Assembly (NCBI RefSeq): GCF_014212135.1
Contig: NZ_JACJVQ010000015.1
Location: 1 to 64,000, forward strand
Direction: 5' to 3'
DNA from: Cohnella thailandensis
GTDB taxonomy: Bacteria > Bacillota > Bacilli > Paenibacillales > Paenibacillaceae
Length of the DNA stretch: 64,000 bases
Part shown: positions 1-7,308 of the stretch, in pieces
Numbering within the stretch: position 1 is the stretch's first letter
Layout of the letters: the number at the start of each line of letters is the position of its first letter
Position numbers and translations under genes: made by a program
Notes under the pieces: model-generated
Databases searched by the model: none
Told to the model about the DNA's origin: nothing
Seen by the model: the letters and a program-made list of their open reading frames with translations, nothing else

Positions 1-1751
1 GCAGGCACCTGAGCGAAGGAAGCGTCGGTTCTCAGCAGCTTGCCGAGGGCAGCGTAGACGGTTCGAAGCTAGCGGCAGGCAGCGTAAATAGCTTGCACCT
101 GAGCGAAGGAAGCGTCGGTCCGCAGCAGCTTGCCGAGGGCAGCGTAGACGGCTCGAAGCTAGCCGCTGGCAGTGTGAGCGGCTGGCACCTGAGCGAAGGA
201 AGCGTCGGTTCTCAGCAGCTTGCCGAGGGCAGCGTAGACGGTTCGAAGCTAGCGGCAGGCAGCGTAAATAGCTGGCACCTGAGCGAAGGAAGCGTCGGTT
301 CTCAGCAGCTTGCCGAGGGCAGCGTAGACGGTTCGAAGCTAGCGGCAGGCAGCGTAAATAGCTGGCACCTGAGCGAAGGAAGCGTCGGTTCTCAGCAGCT
401 TGCCGAGGGCAGCGTGAACGGTTCAAAGCTGGCGGCGGGCAGCGTAAGCGGCTGGCACCTGAGCGAAGGCAGCATCGGCCCGCAGCAGCTTGCCGAGGGC
501 AGCGTAGACGGTTCGAAGCTAGCCGCTGGCAGTGTGAGCGGCTGGCACCTGAGCGAAGGAAGCGTCGGAACGCAGCAGCTCGCGGATGGCAGCGTCGATG
601 GATCGAAGCTGGCAGCGGGCAGCGTAAACGGCTGGCACCTGAGCGAAGGAAGCATCGGCTCGCAGCAGCTAGCGGACGGCAGCGTGAACGGATCGAAGCT
701 GACGGCAGGAAGCGTAAGCAGCTGGCACCTGAGCGAAGGCAGCGTAGACGGCTCGAAGCTTGCGAACGGGGCGGTCTCCAGCGATAAGCTCGCAATAGGT
801 TCCATACGGGAAGAGCAGCTCGGCGACGGAAGCATTACCGTAAATAAGCTCTCTCCCGAGCTGCAAGAGCTCATCATTGCCTCGCAGAATCCGTTCGCGG
901 ACGGAGTCGTTACTTCGGAAGCATTAGCAAACGAAAGCGTGACGAACGACAAACTGGCGAGCCGGAGCGTCGCCTCGAAGAATATCCAAACGTTCAGCAT
1001 CGGGTCAGAACATCTCGCGACGGGCGCCGTCACGGCGGAGAAACTCTCGTTCAACAGCGTCAGCTCCTCCCACATGATAGCCGGTTCCGTTCAATCCCAG
1101 CATCTCGCCGCCGGCAGCGTCGGCCAAGAGCAACTGGCGGCCGGGTCCGTAGGAGAGGAGCAGTTGAACGACGGCGTCATCACCGTTCAGAAGCTTGCTC
1201 CGAGCGTATTGGATCTCTTGGCCGGAGCCGCCGCTTCGAACGCGGCGGAACCTCAGCCGATCGGAGTCCTTGAAGCGGATAAGGCCGCGCCAGGGAGCAT
1301 CGGGTCCGAACAGCTTGCCGACCGCAGCATCGGTCCGGAGAAGCTGCAAGAAGGCAGCGTGGGAGAAGACCAGCTGGCGGATAACGGCATCACCGGTTCG
1401 AAAATCAGGGAAGGAAGCATTCAAAGCGCTCATCTGGCTTCCGGATCGGTTACGAGTTCCCATCTGGCCATTCTTCCCGTGCTAGCCACTCAGCCGAACG
1501 TAGCTTTGCTGTTCGGCAACGAGCGGTACGAATTCCAAGGGGTAACCGAGAGCATAGAGTTGACGGTACAGCTTGAGCAGCCGTTCCCGAATGCGTCGTA
1601 CGCGATCGTCGCCATGTCGGATCATCCTTCCTGCGCTTGTATCCTGAAGAGGAAGGAACCCGAATATGCCGTGATCGAGGTCGTTCGCACCCGGTTTGCG
1701 CCGGAGCCGACGGGCTGGATCCAGTGGATCGCGGTCGGCAGCAGAGGGTAG
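1..1751 (+). CDS. Decapeptide-repeat surface protein, 3' part, with WIAG-like tail
   Basis: The reading frame is open from the window edge (first full codon at 3), so the true start lies upstream; the TTG at 93 is inside the repeats. Residues follow a ten-residue pattern, roughly x-L-A-x-G-S-V-x-x-x. Three of these make a 30-residue unit such as HLSEGSVGSQ, QLAEGSVDGS, KLAAGSVNSW. Eight nearly identical 30-residue units are followed by about 25 degenerate decapeptides. The last roughly 85 residues are not repetitive and end in WIQWIAVGSRG, like the WIAG-tail proteins I recall from Paenibacillus; that link is from memory. The regular G-S-V spacing suggests a beta-solenoid or fibre, and the Ser density makes it a possible O-glycan acceptor. 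It sits just before a glycosyltransferase cluster, so a spore- or cell-surface role is inferred. No enzyme motif is seen. Confidence 0.85.
   Translation, partial: RHLSEGSVGSQQLAEGSVDGSKLAAGSVNSLHLSEGSVGPQQLAEGSVDGSKLAAGSVSGWHLSEGSVGSQQLAEGSVDGSKLAAGSVNSWHLSEGSVGSQQLAEGSVDGSKLAAGSVNSWHLSEGSVGSQQLAEGSVNGSKLAAGSVSGWHLSEGSIGPQQLAEGSVDGSKLAAGSVSGWHLSEGSVGTQQLADGSVDGSKLAAGSVNGWHLSEGSIGSQQLADGSVNGSKLTAGSVSSWHLSEGSVDGSKLANGAVSSDKLAIGSIREEQLGDGSITVNKLSPELQELIIASQNPFADGVVTSEALANESVTNDKLASRSVASKNIQTFSIGSEHLATGAVTAEKLSFNSVSSSHMIAGSVQSQHLAAGSVGQEQLAAGSVGEEQLNDGVITVQKLAPSVLDLLAGAAASNAAEPQPIGVLEADKAAPGSIGSEQLADRSIGPEKLQEGSVGEDQLADNGITGSKIREGSIQSAHLASGSVTSSHLAILPVLATQPNVALLFGNERYEFQGVTESIELTVQLEQPFPNASYAIVAMSDHPSCACILKRKEPEYAVIEVVRTRFAPEPTGWIQWIAVGSRG
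6..725 (+). repeat. 90-bp in-frame tandem repeats (8 copies)
   Basis: Units begin with CACCTGAGCGAAGG at 6, 96, 186, 276, 366, 456, 546 and 636, exactly 90 bp apart; a ninth start at 726 runs into degenerate sequence. Several copies are almost identical at the DNA level, suggesting recent expansion or gene conversion. The array continues past the left edge of the window. Confidence 0.95.
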
Positions 1752-1786
1752 TACGGTTGCAGCTTGCCAAACAACGGAATCGAACG

Positions 1787-1824
1787 AAGCGGCGGTGCGG
1801 GAGTTCTCTCCCGCACCGCCGCTT
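1787..1824 (+). terminator. Strong hairpin after the repeat-protein gene
   Basis: A perfect 17-bp stem (AAGCGGCGGTGCGGGAG at 1787-1803 with its complement at 1808-1824) has a TTCT loop. The T tract after it is weak (GATTGTT), so termination strength is uncertain. Confidence 0.7.
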
Positions 1825-1955
1825 GATTGTTCCGCCGGCAATGGACAATGGTCTATCCGGCGAGCTTGCAAAGGCGTACAGATGCCGTTACGCATGTACA
1901 CGTCATACATACTATGAGTTGTAAACACTTGCCCTAGCTGAGGGGAGGGATTGGT

Positions 1956-2825
1956 TTGGCTGTCCGAACAGGCGGCAGCAAGAAGACGGTCCGAACTCGA
2001 GCCAAGTCCCGCCGGAGGCATGTTTTCATTAGGAAGAGCGGCGCAGCTTCGGTTGCAGAATCGAAATCGGCCGCAGGCGATGCGTTTCCGTCCGATCCTC
2101 TTGTCTCGGTCATCGTTCCCGTCATGAACGAGAGAAGAACCCTGGCGAGGGTTATTCGCGAAGCGAAGAAGGTGCATCCCGGAACGGAGGTCATCGTCGT
2201 GGCGAACGGTTCGACGGACGGCTCGCTGCAGATCGCCCGAAGAAGCGGAGCCAGGGTGATCGCGTTTGACCGGCCGCTGGGACACGATGTCGGAAGAGCG
2301 GTCGGAGCGAGGGAAGCGCGGGGCCGGATTCTGCTATTTATCGATGCCGACATGGTCATACCGGCATTTAAGCTGCGTCCTTTCGTCCATGCCGTGAAGA
2401 ACGGAACGGACGTGGCTCTTAACGATTACTCGGGACCGACGAGACTGGCGAGGGTTCATGGCGTCGTTCTGGCGAAGCATGTCTTGAATTCGTTGCTGAA
2501 CCGCCCCGACTTGTTGGGAGCCTCGATGACCGCCGTACCTCATGCGATTAGCCGAAGGGCGCTGGAGACGATCGGGGCAGCCTCCTTATCCGTTCCTCCG
2601 CTTGCTCAAACGATGGCCGTTCATTCCCAACTGGTCGTTAAACGAGTCAAGCATGTGGACGTAGGAGCGATCAATCCGATTCGGACCAGAAGAGAGCGCG
2701 TCCGATCCCTGGAGCCTCTAATCGTCGGAGACCATCTGGAAGCCATTCATTGGTGGATAAATCAAACGGATGAACGAGGCGGCTACGAGGACGGAATCAG
2801 GCAAAGATGGATGGTGAGCAGCTGA
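1956..2825 (+). CDS. GT2-family glycosyltransferase with basic N-terminus
   Basis: The protein has 289 residues. The first 40 are rich in Arg and Lys. A GT-A glycosyltransferase 2 domain follows: [10 protein letters not shown], then [22 protein letters not shown] and the metal-binding FIDADM. These are the usual nucleotide-sugar and divalent-metal contacts of the family. The TTG start at 1956 follows AGGGGAGGG at 1941-1949 with good spacing. The next gene starts one base after the stop, so they form an operon. The closest relative in the window is the protein at 32961-34115, which shares PLGHDVGRA and the later layout. Substrate and acceptor cannot be read from the sequence. It acts in the cytoplasm by family knowledge; a spore-surface glycan role is inferred from neighbours. 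Confidence 0.88.
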   Translation: MAVRTGGSKKTVRTRAKSRRRHVFIRKSGAASVAESKSAAGDAFPSDPLVSVIVPVMNERRTLARVIREAKKVHPGTEVIVVANGSTDGSLQIARRSGARVIAFDRPLGHDVGRAVGAREARGRILLFIDADMVIPAFKLRPFVHAVKNGTDVALNDYSGPTRLARVHGVVLAKHVLNSLLNRPDLLGASMTAVPHAISRRALETIGAASLSVPPLAQTMAVHSQLVVKRVKHVDVGAINPIRTRRERVRSLEPLIVGDHLEAIHWWINQTDERGGYEDGIRQRWMVSS

Positions 2826-2826
2826 A

Positions 2827-3888
2827 ATGTCGAAATGGCCGCGCCGAAGATCGCAGGCGACTCCTCGGAGACTAAAGTCCGGCGCAACGTCCAAACGAAC
2901 CTTCAGGAGAAAGTCAAAGGCGGATAGAAGAAAGCGGGCCGGAGGCAAGCGCCGATCCGCGCGAAGGCCGCTCCGCAGAGCCGTTCTTCCGATCATTGCG
3001 GAGAAGATTCCGCAGGAGGCGGAGGAGCAAGCAACGGATCGATATGACGAAGGGTACAAAGAGGGCTTGTACGCGGGGGGAGAAGGCTTGCTCGAGAAGC
3101 GCTTGCCCCCGAACCTGATATTCCCGGACTTGACCCTGGAGGATTTTTTGGCGGAAGGCATAGCCGCTTTGCGCTACAGGGGAATTCCGATCCTTCAGCC
3201 GGTTGACGTCTATGCGGAATTGGAGAGAATGCTGACGGCCAAGCAGCCTTATTCGCTGGTCAGACTGGGCGACGGAGAATTGCTGACGCTTGCTCAAGAG
3301 AAGGTAATGACCATTGAAGAGGTTCGCCAAAAAGGGGCATTTCTCGTCTATGCGGGAATCGACGTTCCGGATCTTCAGGCGAGCGAGGAGCTTGCGTCTT
3401 GTATCCGATCGGCTTCTCTGGTCGGCGTTCCGTTATCGAGAAGCCCGCATTTTCAACCCCTGCTGTTCGCCGTCTGGAGGGCTTACGGGATTCATCCCCA
3501 TACGCTCCGGTTGACTTCGTCCACGGTCAACTATTCCTTGAACGACGAGGGGTATATGATGCGGCTCTTGACGGGCCGACGAGTTCTGGTCATTGGGGAC
3601 TTGGCGGATCCGCTCGCCCAGAGCTTGATGGGAAGAGGAGTCCGGATAGCGGGGACGGTCAGTCCCGTGAGAGGGGTTTCCGACTTTCCCCGGGTCGTGG
3701 ATATCGCGGCCATGTACGAGTTCGACTTGGCGCTGGTCTCCGCCGGAATCGCCGCCGTTCCCATATGCGTTCATCTTGCCAATCGGACGGGCAAGGTCGC
3801 GATCGATTTCGGACACTTGGCGAACCGGATTACCGGCTTGACGGGTCCATTCGTTCGACACCCATTGCCTGCCGCGGCAATAGAATGA
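2827..3888 (+). CDS. GT-D fold glycosyltransferase with basic tail and Gly-ladder tag
   Basis: The protein has 353 residues. Residues 1-51 are strongly basic. Residues 73-87 carry YDEGYKEGLYAGGEG, with Gly at 76, 80 and 84. The rest matches the GT-D (DUF1792-like) fold: a RLGDGE motif supplies the D-x-E metal and nucleotide-sugar site, and a Rossmann-like half contains RRVLVIGDLADPLAQ. Members of this fold transfer glucose or galactose onto glycoproteins in streptococci; the sugar here is unknown. It begins one base after the preceding GT2 gene and is followed by another tagged GT2 at 3904, so three transferases are likely co-transcribed. The tag is unusual for the family and recurs on unrelated enzymes nearby. 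Confidence 0.8.
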   Translation: MSKWPRRRSQATPRRLKSGATSKRTFRRKSKADRRKRAGGKRRSARRPLRRAVLPIIAEKIPQEAEEQATDRYDEGYKEGLYAGGEGLLEKRLPPNLIFPDLTLEDFLAEGIAALRYRGIPILQPVDVYAELERMLTAKQPYSLVRLGDGELLTLAQEKVMTIEEVRQKGAFLVYAGIDVPDLQASEELASCIRSASLVGVPLSRSPHFQPLLFAVWRAYGIHPHTLRLTSSTVNYSLNDEGYMMRLLTGRRVLVIGDLADPLAQSLMGRGVRIAGTVSPVRGVSDFPRVVDIAAMYEFDLALVSAGIAAVPICVHLANRTGKVAIDFGHLANRITGLTGPFVRHPLPAAAIE

Positions 3889-3903
3889 TGGGGAGGTGAT
3901 GGC

Positions 3904-5292
3904 ATGAAGCACGCTGCGGCGAGATCCAAACGCGTTCGACGTCGCGGGAAAATCCGCACAGCCCCCCGCTTGCGCCGCAGATTCGTCGGGAAGAGAACCG
4001 GCAAACCGGAGCCCCGCAAGGCGAGCCCGTATGACGAAGGGTACGAGGAAGGGTACCGCGAAGGCATGCAAAGAGGAGTTCAAAGCTTCTCTACTCCTTT
4101 CCCGGGAACAAGCATCATTATTCCCACTTACAACCAGATCGATTTTCTCAAGCAATGCGTGGCCAGCATCATGGAGCATACCGTTCCTCCATACGAGATC
4201 ATCGTCGTAGACAACGCTTCGACCGACGGAACGGAAGCTTACTTGAAGAGCCTGGGCGGACAGGTGCGGCATCGGATACTGGACAGCAATAAGGGCTTCT
4301 CCGGCGCGATCAATGTCGGCATGATGATGGCCAAGGGCGACACTCTTTTGCTGTTGAACAACGATACGCTCGCCACCGAGCGTTGGCTGGATAATATGCT
4401 GGAGTGCTTGAATAGCGACGAGAGAATCGGCATCGTCGGGCCTGTCACGAACTATATCGGCGGAGACCAGCAGATTAACGTCCCTTATAAGGATGTCAAG
4501 GATATGCCGGCCTTCGCCCGGGAGTTTAATAAGCCCGATCCCGGCCGTTGGCGGCGGACGGATCGTCTGGTCGGGTTCTGCCTGCTCTTCAAGAGATCGT
4601 TATTCGAACAGATCGGCTACTTCGACGAAGGGTTCGAGATCGGGAATTTCGAGGACGACGATTACAATATTCGCGTTCGAATGCTGGGAAGAAGTCTGGT
4701 CGTGGCGGGGGACGCGTTTATCCACCATTACGGAAGCGTCAGCATGAAGGCTTTGGGGGATCAGGCGAAACCGATCAACGACAAGAACGAGCATTATTTC
4801 AGGGCAAAATGGGAGAATCCGTACGAATCCGTCCATCAGGTGCTGCAGCTCATAGCGGAGAATGACGATCCGGTTCAAGACGCGGGGAAGCTCTACCCTA
4901 GCGGCATTCTCGTCAAAGGGTTAAATTCGACGCCGTACTGGGTGGAGGATGGCGTGAGAAGGCCTGTCGAAGGAGAGCTAACCCTTCCTGTCACCCGAGT
5001 CTCGCAGGTCGATCTTAGAAGATGGCCGATCGCAAGTCCGATCTCCGCGGGGGAAGCGGAGCAGCGGTATGTCGGGTTGGCGAACGAGACTTCCTCCGCC
5101 CTGGCGAAGCTTCCGGACGAAACGTTCTATGTCTTGGAAGGAGCCGTCGCCAGAAAGGTGGTCAGCCGCGCGGCCATGGAGGCTTGGAAGCTGAATCGGC
5201 GCCCGATTCGTGCCATGACGCCGGAGGAACTCGCGCTTCATAAGGAAGGTCTGCCGATTATCGCGCCTCCGCAATTGCGTCAAGCTTTGTAA
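3904..5292 (+). CDS. GT2 glycosyltransferase with basic tail, Gly-ladder tag and C-terminal repeats
   Basis: The protein has 462 residues. Residues 7-39 are basic; YDEGYEEGYREGMQRG at 43-58 has Gly at 46, 50, 54 and 58. A full GT2 domain follows (SIIIPTYNQ, VVDNASTDGT, LLLLNNDT, FEDDDYNIRVR), typical of rhamnosyl- or galactosyl-transferase-like enzymes. After about residue 315 comes a non-GT tail with two similar segments, PYWVEDGVRRPV and FYVLEGAVARKV, each followed by a Trp or Leu-Arg-Arg-Trp region; I do not recognise this tail with certainty. The catalytic domain is very similar to the protein at 34139-34867, which lacks both tag and tail. ATG at 3904 has GGGGAGGTG upstream. A terminator hairpin at 5324-5364 closes the group. 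Confidence 0.88.
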   Translation: MKHAAARSKRVRRRGKIRTAPRLRRRFVGKRTGKPEPRKASPYDEGYEEGYREGMQRGVQSFSTPFPGTSIIIPTYNQIDFLKQCVASIMEHTVPPYEIIVVDNASTDGTEAYLKSLGGQVRHRILDSNKGFSGAINVGMMMAKGDTLLLLNNDTLATERWLDNMLECLNSDERIGIVGPVTNYIGGDQQINVPYKDVKDMPAFAREFNKPDPGRWRRTDRLVGFCLLFKRSLFEQIGYFDEGFEIGNFEDDDYNIRVRMLGRSLVVAGDAFIHHYGSVSMKALGDQAKPINDKNEHYFRAKWENPYESVHQVLQLIAENDDPVQDAGKLYPSGILVKGLNSTPYWVEDGVRRPVEGELTLPVTRVSQVDLRRWPIASPISAGEAEQRYVGLANETSSALAKLPDETFYVLEGAVARKVVSRAAMEAWKLNRRPIRAMTPEELALHKEGLPIIAPPQLRQAL

Positions 5293-5323
5293 TTCGCTTG
5301 CTAATCAGATTATCTCTTGCTGT

Positions 5324-5364
5324 GCGACATTCTCTGCCCTATCGGGGCGGGAATGTCGCTTTTT
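5324..5364 (+). terminator. Rho-independent terminator
   Basis: GCGACATTC at 5324-5332 pairs with GAATGTCGC at 5351-5359, and five T residues follow. It ends the 1956-5292 operon. Confidence 0.85.
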
Positions 5365-5507
5365 CCGTTGGGGCCGGGCGAACGCGGAGCTTCCGGGAAA
5401 CAGCGTTCATTTGTGGCAAGCGCCGCATTGCGGCATATGCTGTAGAGGATCAGGCGAATGCCGAAATCCGTGCAGACATCGCCGTGGAATGGAGGGAGAC
5501 CGTCGCG

Positions 5508-5795
5508 GTGCAGGAACTATTGACAGAGATCATCGTACATCTATCTCACTCTCATCAGCAGATGGCGCGAATAATGGATTCCAAGCGGCAGATCGCTGTA
5601 CGCATGGCTCATATGATTCAGCTATTGCCGGATGAGCATCCGGAGCTGGATGGACTTAAGGGGCTGCTGAGCAGCTCTTCGCAAGTATCCAAGAGCGTTA
5701 TCGCTTATCTGAACAGCTTGGCCGAACTCGAGGAAGCGATGGCGGACAGCTTGACGCAATTGATCAAGGCGAACGACGATTCCGATGAAGAATAG
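5508..5795 (+). CDS. Small helical protein of unknown function
   Basis: The likely start is GTG at 5508, preceded by GGAGGGAG at 5491-5498; the frame is open further upstream but that part does not look coding. This gives 95 residues, predicted all-helical, with an acidic end (NDDSDEE). The core has HSHQQMARIMDSKR and later SVIAYLNSLAELEEAMAD. I recall very similar small proteins in Paenibacillus that are often mislabelled as sugar epimerases; this protein is far too small to be one and lacks a Rossmann motif. It is the first of three small helical genes (5508, 5868, 6200) between glycosyltransferases and the tag-only proteins. A structural or adaptor role is a guess. Confidence 0.7.
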   Translation: MQELLTEIIVHLSHSHQQMARIMDSKRQIAVRMAHMIQLLPDEHPELDGLKGLLSSSSQVSKSVIAYLNSLAELEEAMADSLTQLIKANDDSDEE

Positions 5796-5867
5796 CCGGA
5801 TTAGCTGAAACCAACATTGGAATTCCTCCTACCCATAGGGATTTCCGAATCGAAGGGAGGGATAGGC

Positions 5868-6203
5868 TTGAATAGAGAGCAAGCTTACCATCTGGCATTG
5901 GACGCGTTGGCCAAAATGCAATGGAATACGGCCATCATTCTGGAGGCTAAAGCCGCCGAAGCGGAGAAGGTGCGCACATGGCTCCTCACTCATTTTACCA
6001 ATGACACGCACTTGGATCAGAAGGATCGACTGTCTACCTCTCTGCAATTCCACGACCAAACCGTGGAAGTGATCGATAGCCTGTCGAAGCTATGCCACGG
6101 GCTGAACCGCAACATGAAGGCGATTCTCGAGCCGGAAGGGGAAGGCGCCGGCGAGATGGGCGCGTTCTTCGGTGGCATGAATGCGGGAGAAACGGAAGCA
6201 TGA
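5868..6203 (+). CDS. Small helical protein of unknown function
   Basis: The likely start is TTG at 5868 after AAGGGAGGG at 5853-5860; this gives 111 residues. It is predicted helical and begins NREQAYHLALDALAKMQW, ending in a short Gly/Glu-rich tail. No catalytic motif is seen. Its TGA overlaps the ATG of the next gene (ATGA at 6200-6203), so the two are translationally coupled. It shares general character, though not obvious close identity, with the proteins on either side. Confidence 0.7.
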   Translation: MNREQAYHLALDALAKMQWNTAIILEAKAAEAEKVRTWLLTHFTNDTHLDQKDRLSTSLQFHDQTVEVIDSLSKLCHGLNRNMKAILEPEGEGAGEMGAFFGGMNAGETEA

Positions 6204-6508
6204 GCAAGCTCGGCAAGGAATGGGAGGTGAAATTAAACCTCCTTCGGTCCATCACGAGAAGCCAGGAGGCGCTGGCTCGAATATTGGAAAGCGTGGCTGA
6301 CGTTTCGGCGAACAGCGAGACGTCAGCGGCCGAATTTCGCGAACACATTCGGGTTTTGTCGAATATGCAGAAGGCTTTGCTCGGCGCGGTTACGGGCATG
6401 GGCTGGCAGTCTCCGAAGGAGGGAGTTCCGTCTCCCCCATGGCTGGCGAAGCAAGTCGCAACTCTATACAACGGCATGAGCGCGCGGGAGGCGGAGCGGG
6501 GTGAGTAG
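6200..6508 (+). CDS. Small helical protein of unknown function
   Basis: This 102-residue protein starts with ATG at 6200, overlapping the previous stop. It contains RSITRSQEALARILESVADV, a helix resembling the HSHQQMARIMDSKR helix of the 5508 protein, so the two may be distant paralogues. The C-terminal part includes PPWLAKQVATLYNGM. The next gene's GTG at 6501 overlaps its end. The run 5508-7119 therefore looks like one tightly packed transcript of five small proteins. No function can be assigned. Confidence 0.7.
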   Translation: MSKLGKEWEVKLNLLRSITRSQEALARILESVADVSANSETSAAEFREHIRVLSNMQKALLGAVTGMGWQSPKEGVPSPPWLAKQVATLYNGMSAREAERGE

Positions 6509-6785
6509 AGCGGGAAGGCGTCGGTCGTCGAGTCGGCCGGCCGGTTCCAATTCATCCGTCAAGAACCGCAGTCGCCGAATCGTGAACCGGCGGACTCGGA
6601 AGGCGACGGTCACGAGACGAACGGCTTCGGGGTCTCGGAATAAGCCCGTCAGGGGACGAAGAGCCAATAAGCAAGAAGCCGTCCGAACCCTTGACTACAG
6701 GCGAATCTATAACGATGGTTATAATGCGGGTTTCGCCAAGGGGTTCGAGGATGGGCACCGGCTTGCCTACGAACAACAGATCTGA
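6501..6785 (+). CDS. Stand-alone basic-tail plus Gly-ladder protein
   Basis: This 94-residue protein starts with GTG at 6501, overlapping the previous gene. Residues 1-58 are protamine-like, dense in Arg, Lys and Ser. The C-terminal part is a ladder with Gly at 73, 77, 81 and 85, mostly followed by an aromatic residue (GYNAGFAKGFEDG). The same tail-plus-ladder precedes the catalytic domains of several enzymes in this window, so here the module occurs alone. A helix with Gly every four residues would carry a flat Gly/aromatic stripe suited to helix packing. A scaffold or targeting partner for the tagged enzymes is inferred. The basic part could bind nucleic acid or anionic polymer instead. Confidence 0.75.
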   Translation: MSRAGRRRSSSRPAGSNSSVKNRSRRIVNRRTRKATVTRRTASGSRNKPVRGRRANKQEAVRTLDYRRIYNDGYNAGFAKGFEDGHRLAYEQQI

Positions 6786-6810
6786 CGATCGGAAAGGCTG
6801 GGATCGGGCG

Positions 6811-7119
6811 ATGCGAAGATCACGTCGAGCTAAACGCCGCTCCTATCGGGGGGGAAGGACGACAAAGCTTTCCTACCGGAAGCGGCAAACCAAAGCCAAG
6901 CGCCTCCGGAAGCCGTCTCCTCGAAGGAGCTCTTCCCCGCGCGGGAAGACGGCCGCAAGACGGAGGCGGATTCCCCGCGGACGCCGGTATCCGAAGGAGA
7001 AGAGCGTTCCTTCGGATAATGGACTTACTTACAGCGAGGCTTTTAATCAAGCTTATAACGAGGGGTTCAATGCCGGCTTCGCCCAAGGCTTGCAGGACGG
7101 GCAAGCGATGGCGATATGA
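6811..7119 (+). CDS. Second stand-alone basic-tail plus Gly-ladder protein
   Basis: The likely start is ATG at 6811, giving 102 residues; upstream in-frame starts lie inside the preceding gene. GGAAAGG at 6791-6797 is a rather distant ribosome site. Residues 1-64 are extremely basic with RRSYRGGRTTKLSYRKR and similar runs. Residues 77-97 form the ladder, with Ala 77, Ala 81 and Gly 85, 89, 93 and 97 (AYNEGFNAGFAQGLQDG). It is clearly related in layout to the 6501 and 34980 proteins. A strong hairpin follows at 7147-7193. The role is unknown; see the finding on the shared module. Confidence 0.72.
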   Translation: MRRSRRAKRRSYRGGRTTKLSYRKRQTKAKRLRKPSPRRSSSPRGKTAARRRRIPRGRRYPKEKSVPSDNGLTYSEAFNQAYNEGFNAGFAQGLQDGQAMAI

Positions 7120-7146
7120 TCGAATTACGGCAAGCTCTAATCGAAT

Positions 7147-7193
7147 CGGCAAGCGCCCGACGGTAACGGAAACCGTCCGGGCGCTTGCCGTTT
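7147..7193 (+). terminator. Strong GC-rich hairpin terminator
   Basis: CGGCAAGCGCCCGACGGT at 7147-7164 pairs with its near-complement at 7172-7190, followed by TTT. The T tract is short but the stem is long. Confidence 0.75.
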
Positions 7194-7308
7194 AAGGGGA
7201 GGATCGAAGCGACGGGCAGCCCGCGGTTCCTTATATACGCTCTAGCGGACGGGCAAGTATCCATGTCCATCAGACCAGGGGCGCATATATTGAACTTGGG
7301 TGATGAAC

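Noticed and set aside
392..1463. Long open frames on the minus strand opposite the repeat protein
   Set aside because: They are produced by the 90-bp in-frame repeats; they lack ribosome sites and have compositions unlike proteins of this genome.
1904..1915. CATACATACTAT before the first GT2 gene as a sigma-E or sigma-K -10 element
   Set aside because: It resembles the mother-cell sigma -10 pattern but no matching -35 is seen; similar strings at 9653 and 28812 also lack one.
5508..5795. Sugar epimerase assignment for the small protein
   Set aside because: At 95 residues with no Rossmann or SDR motif, it cannot be an epimerase despite names I recall for relatives.
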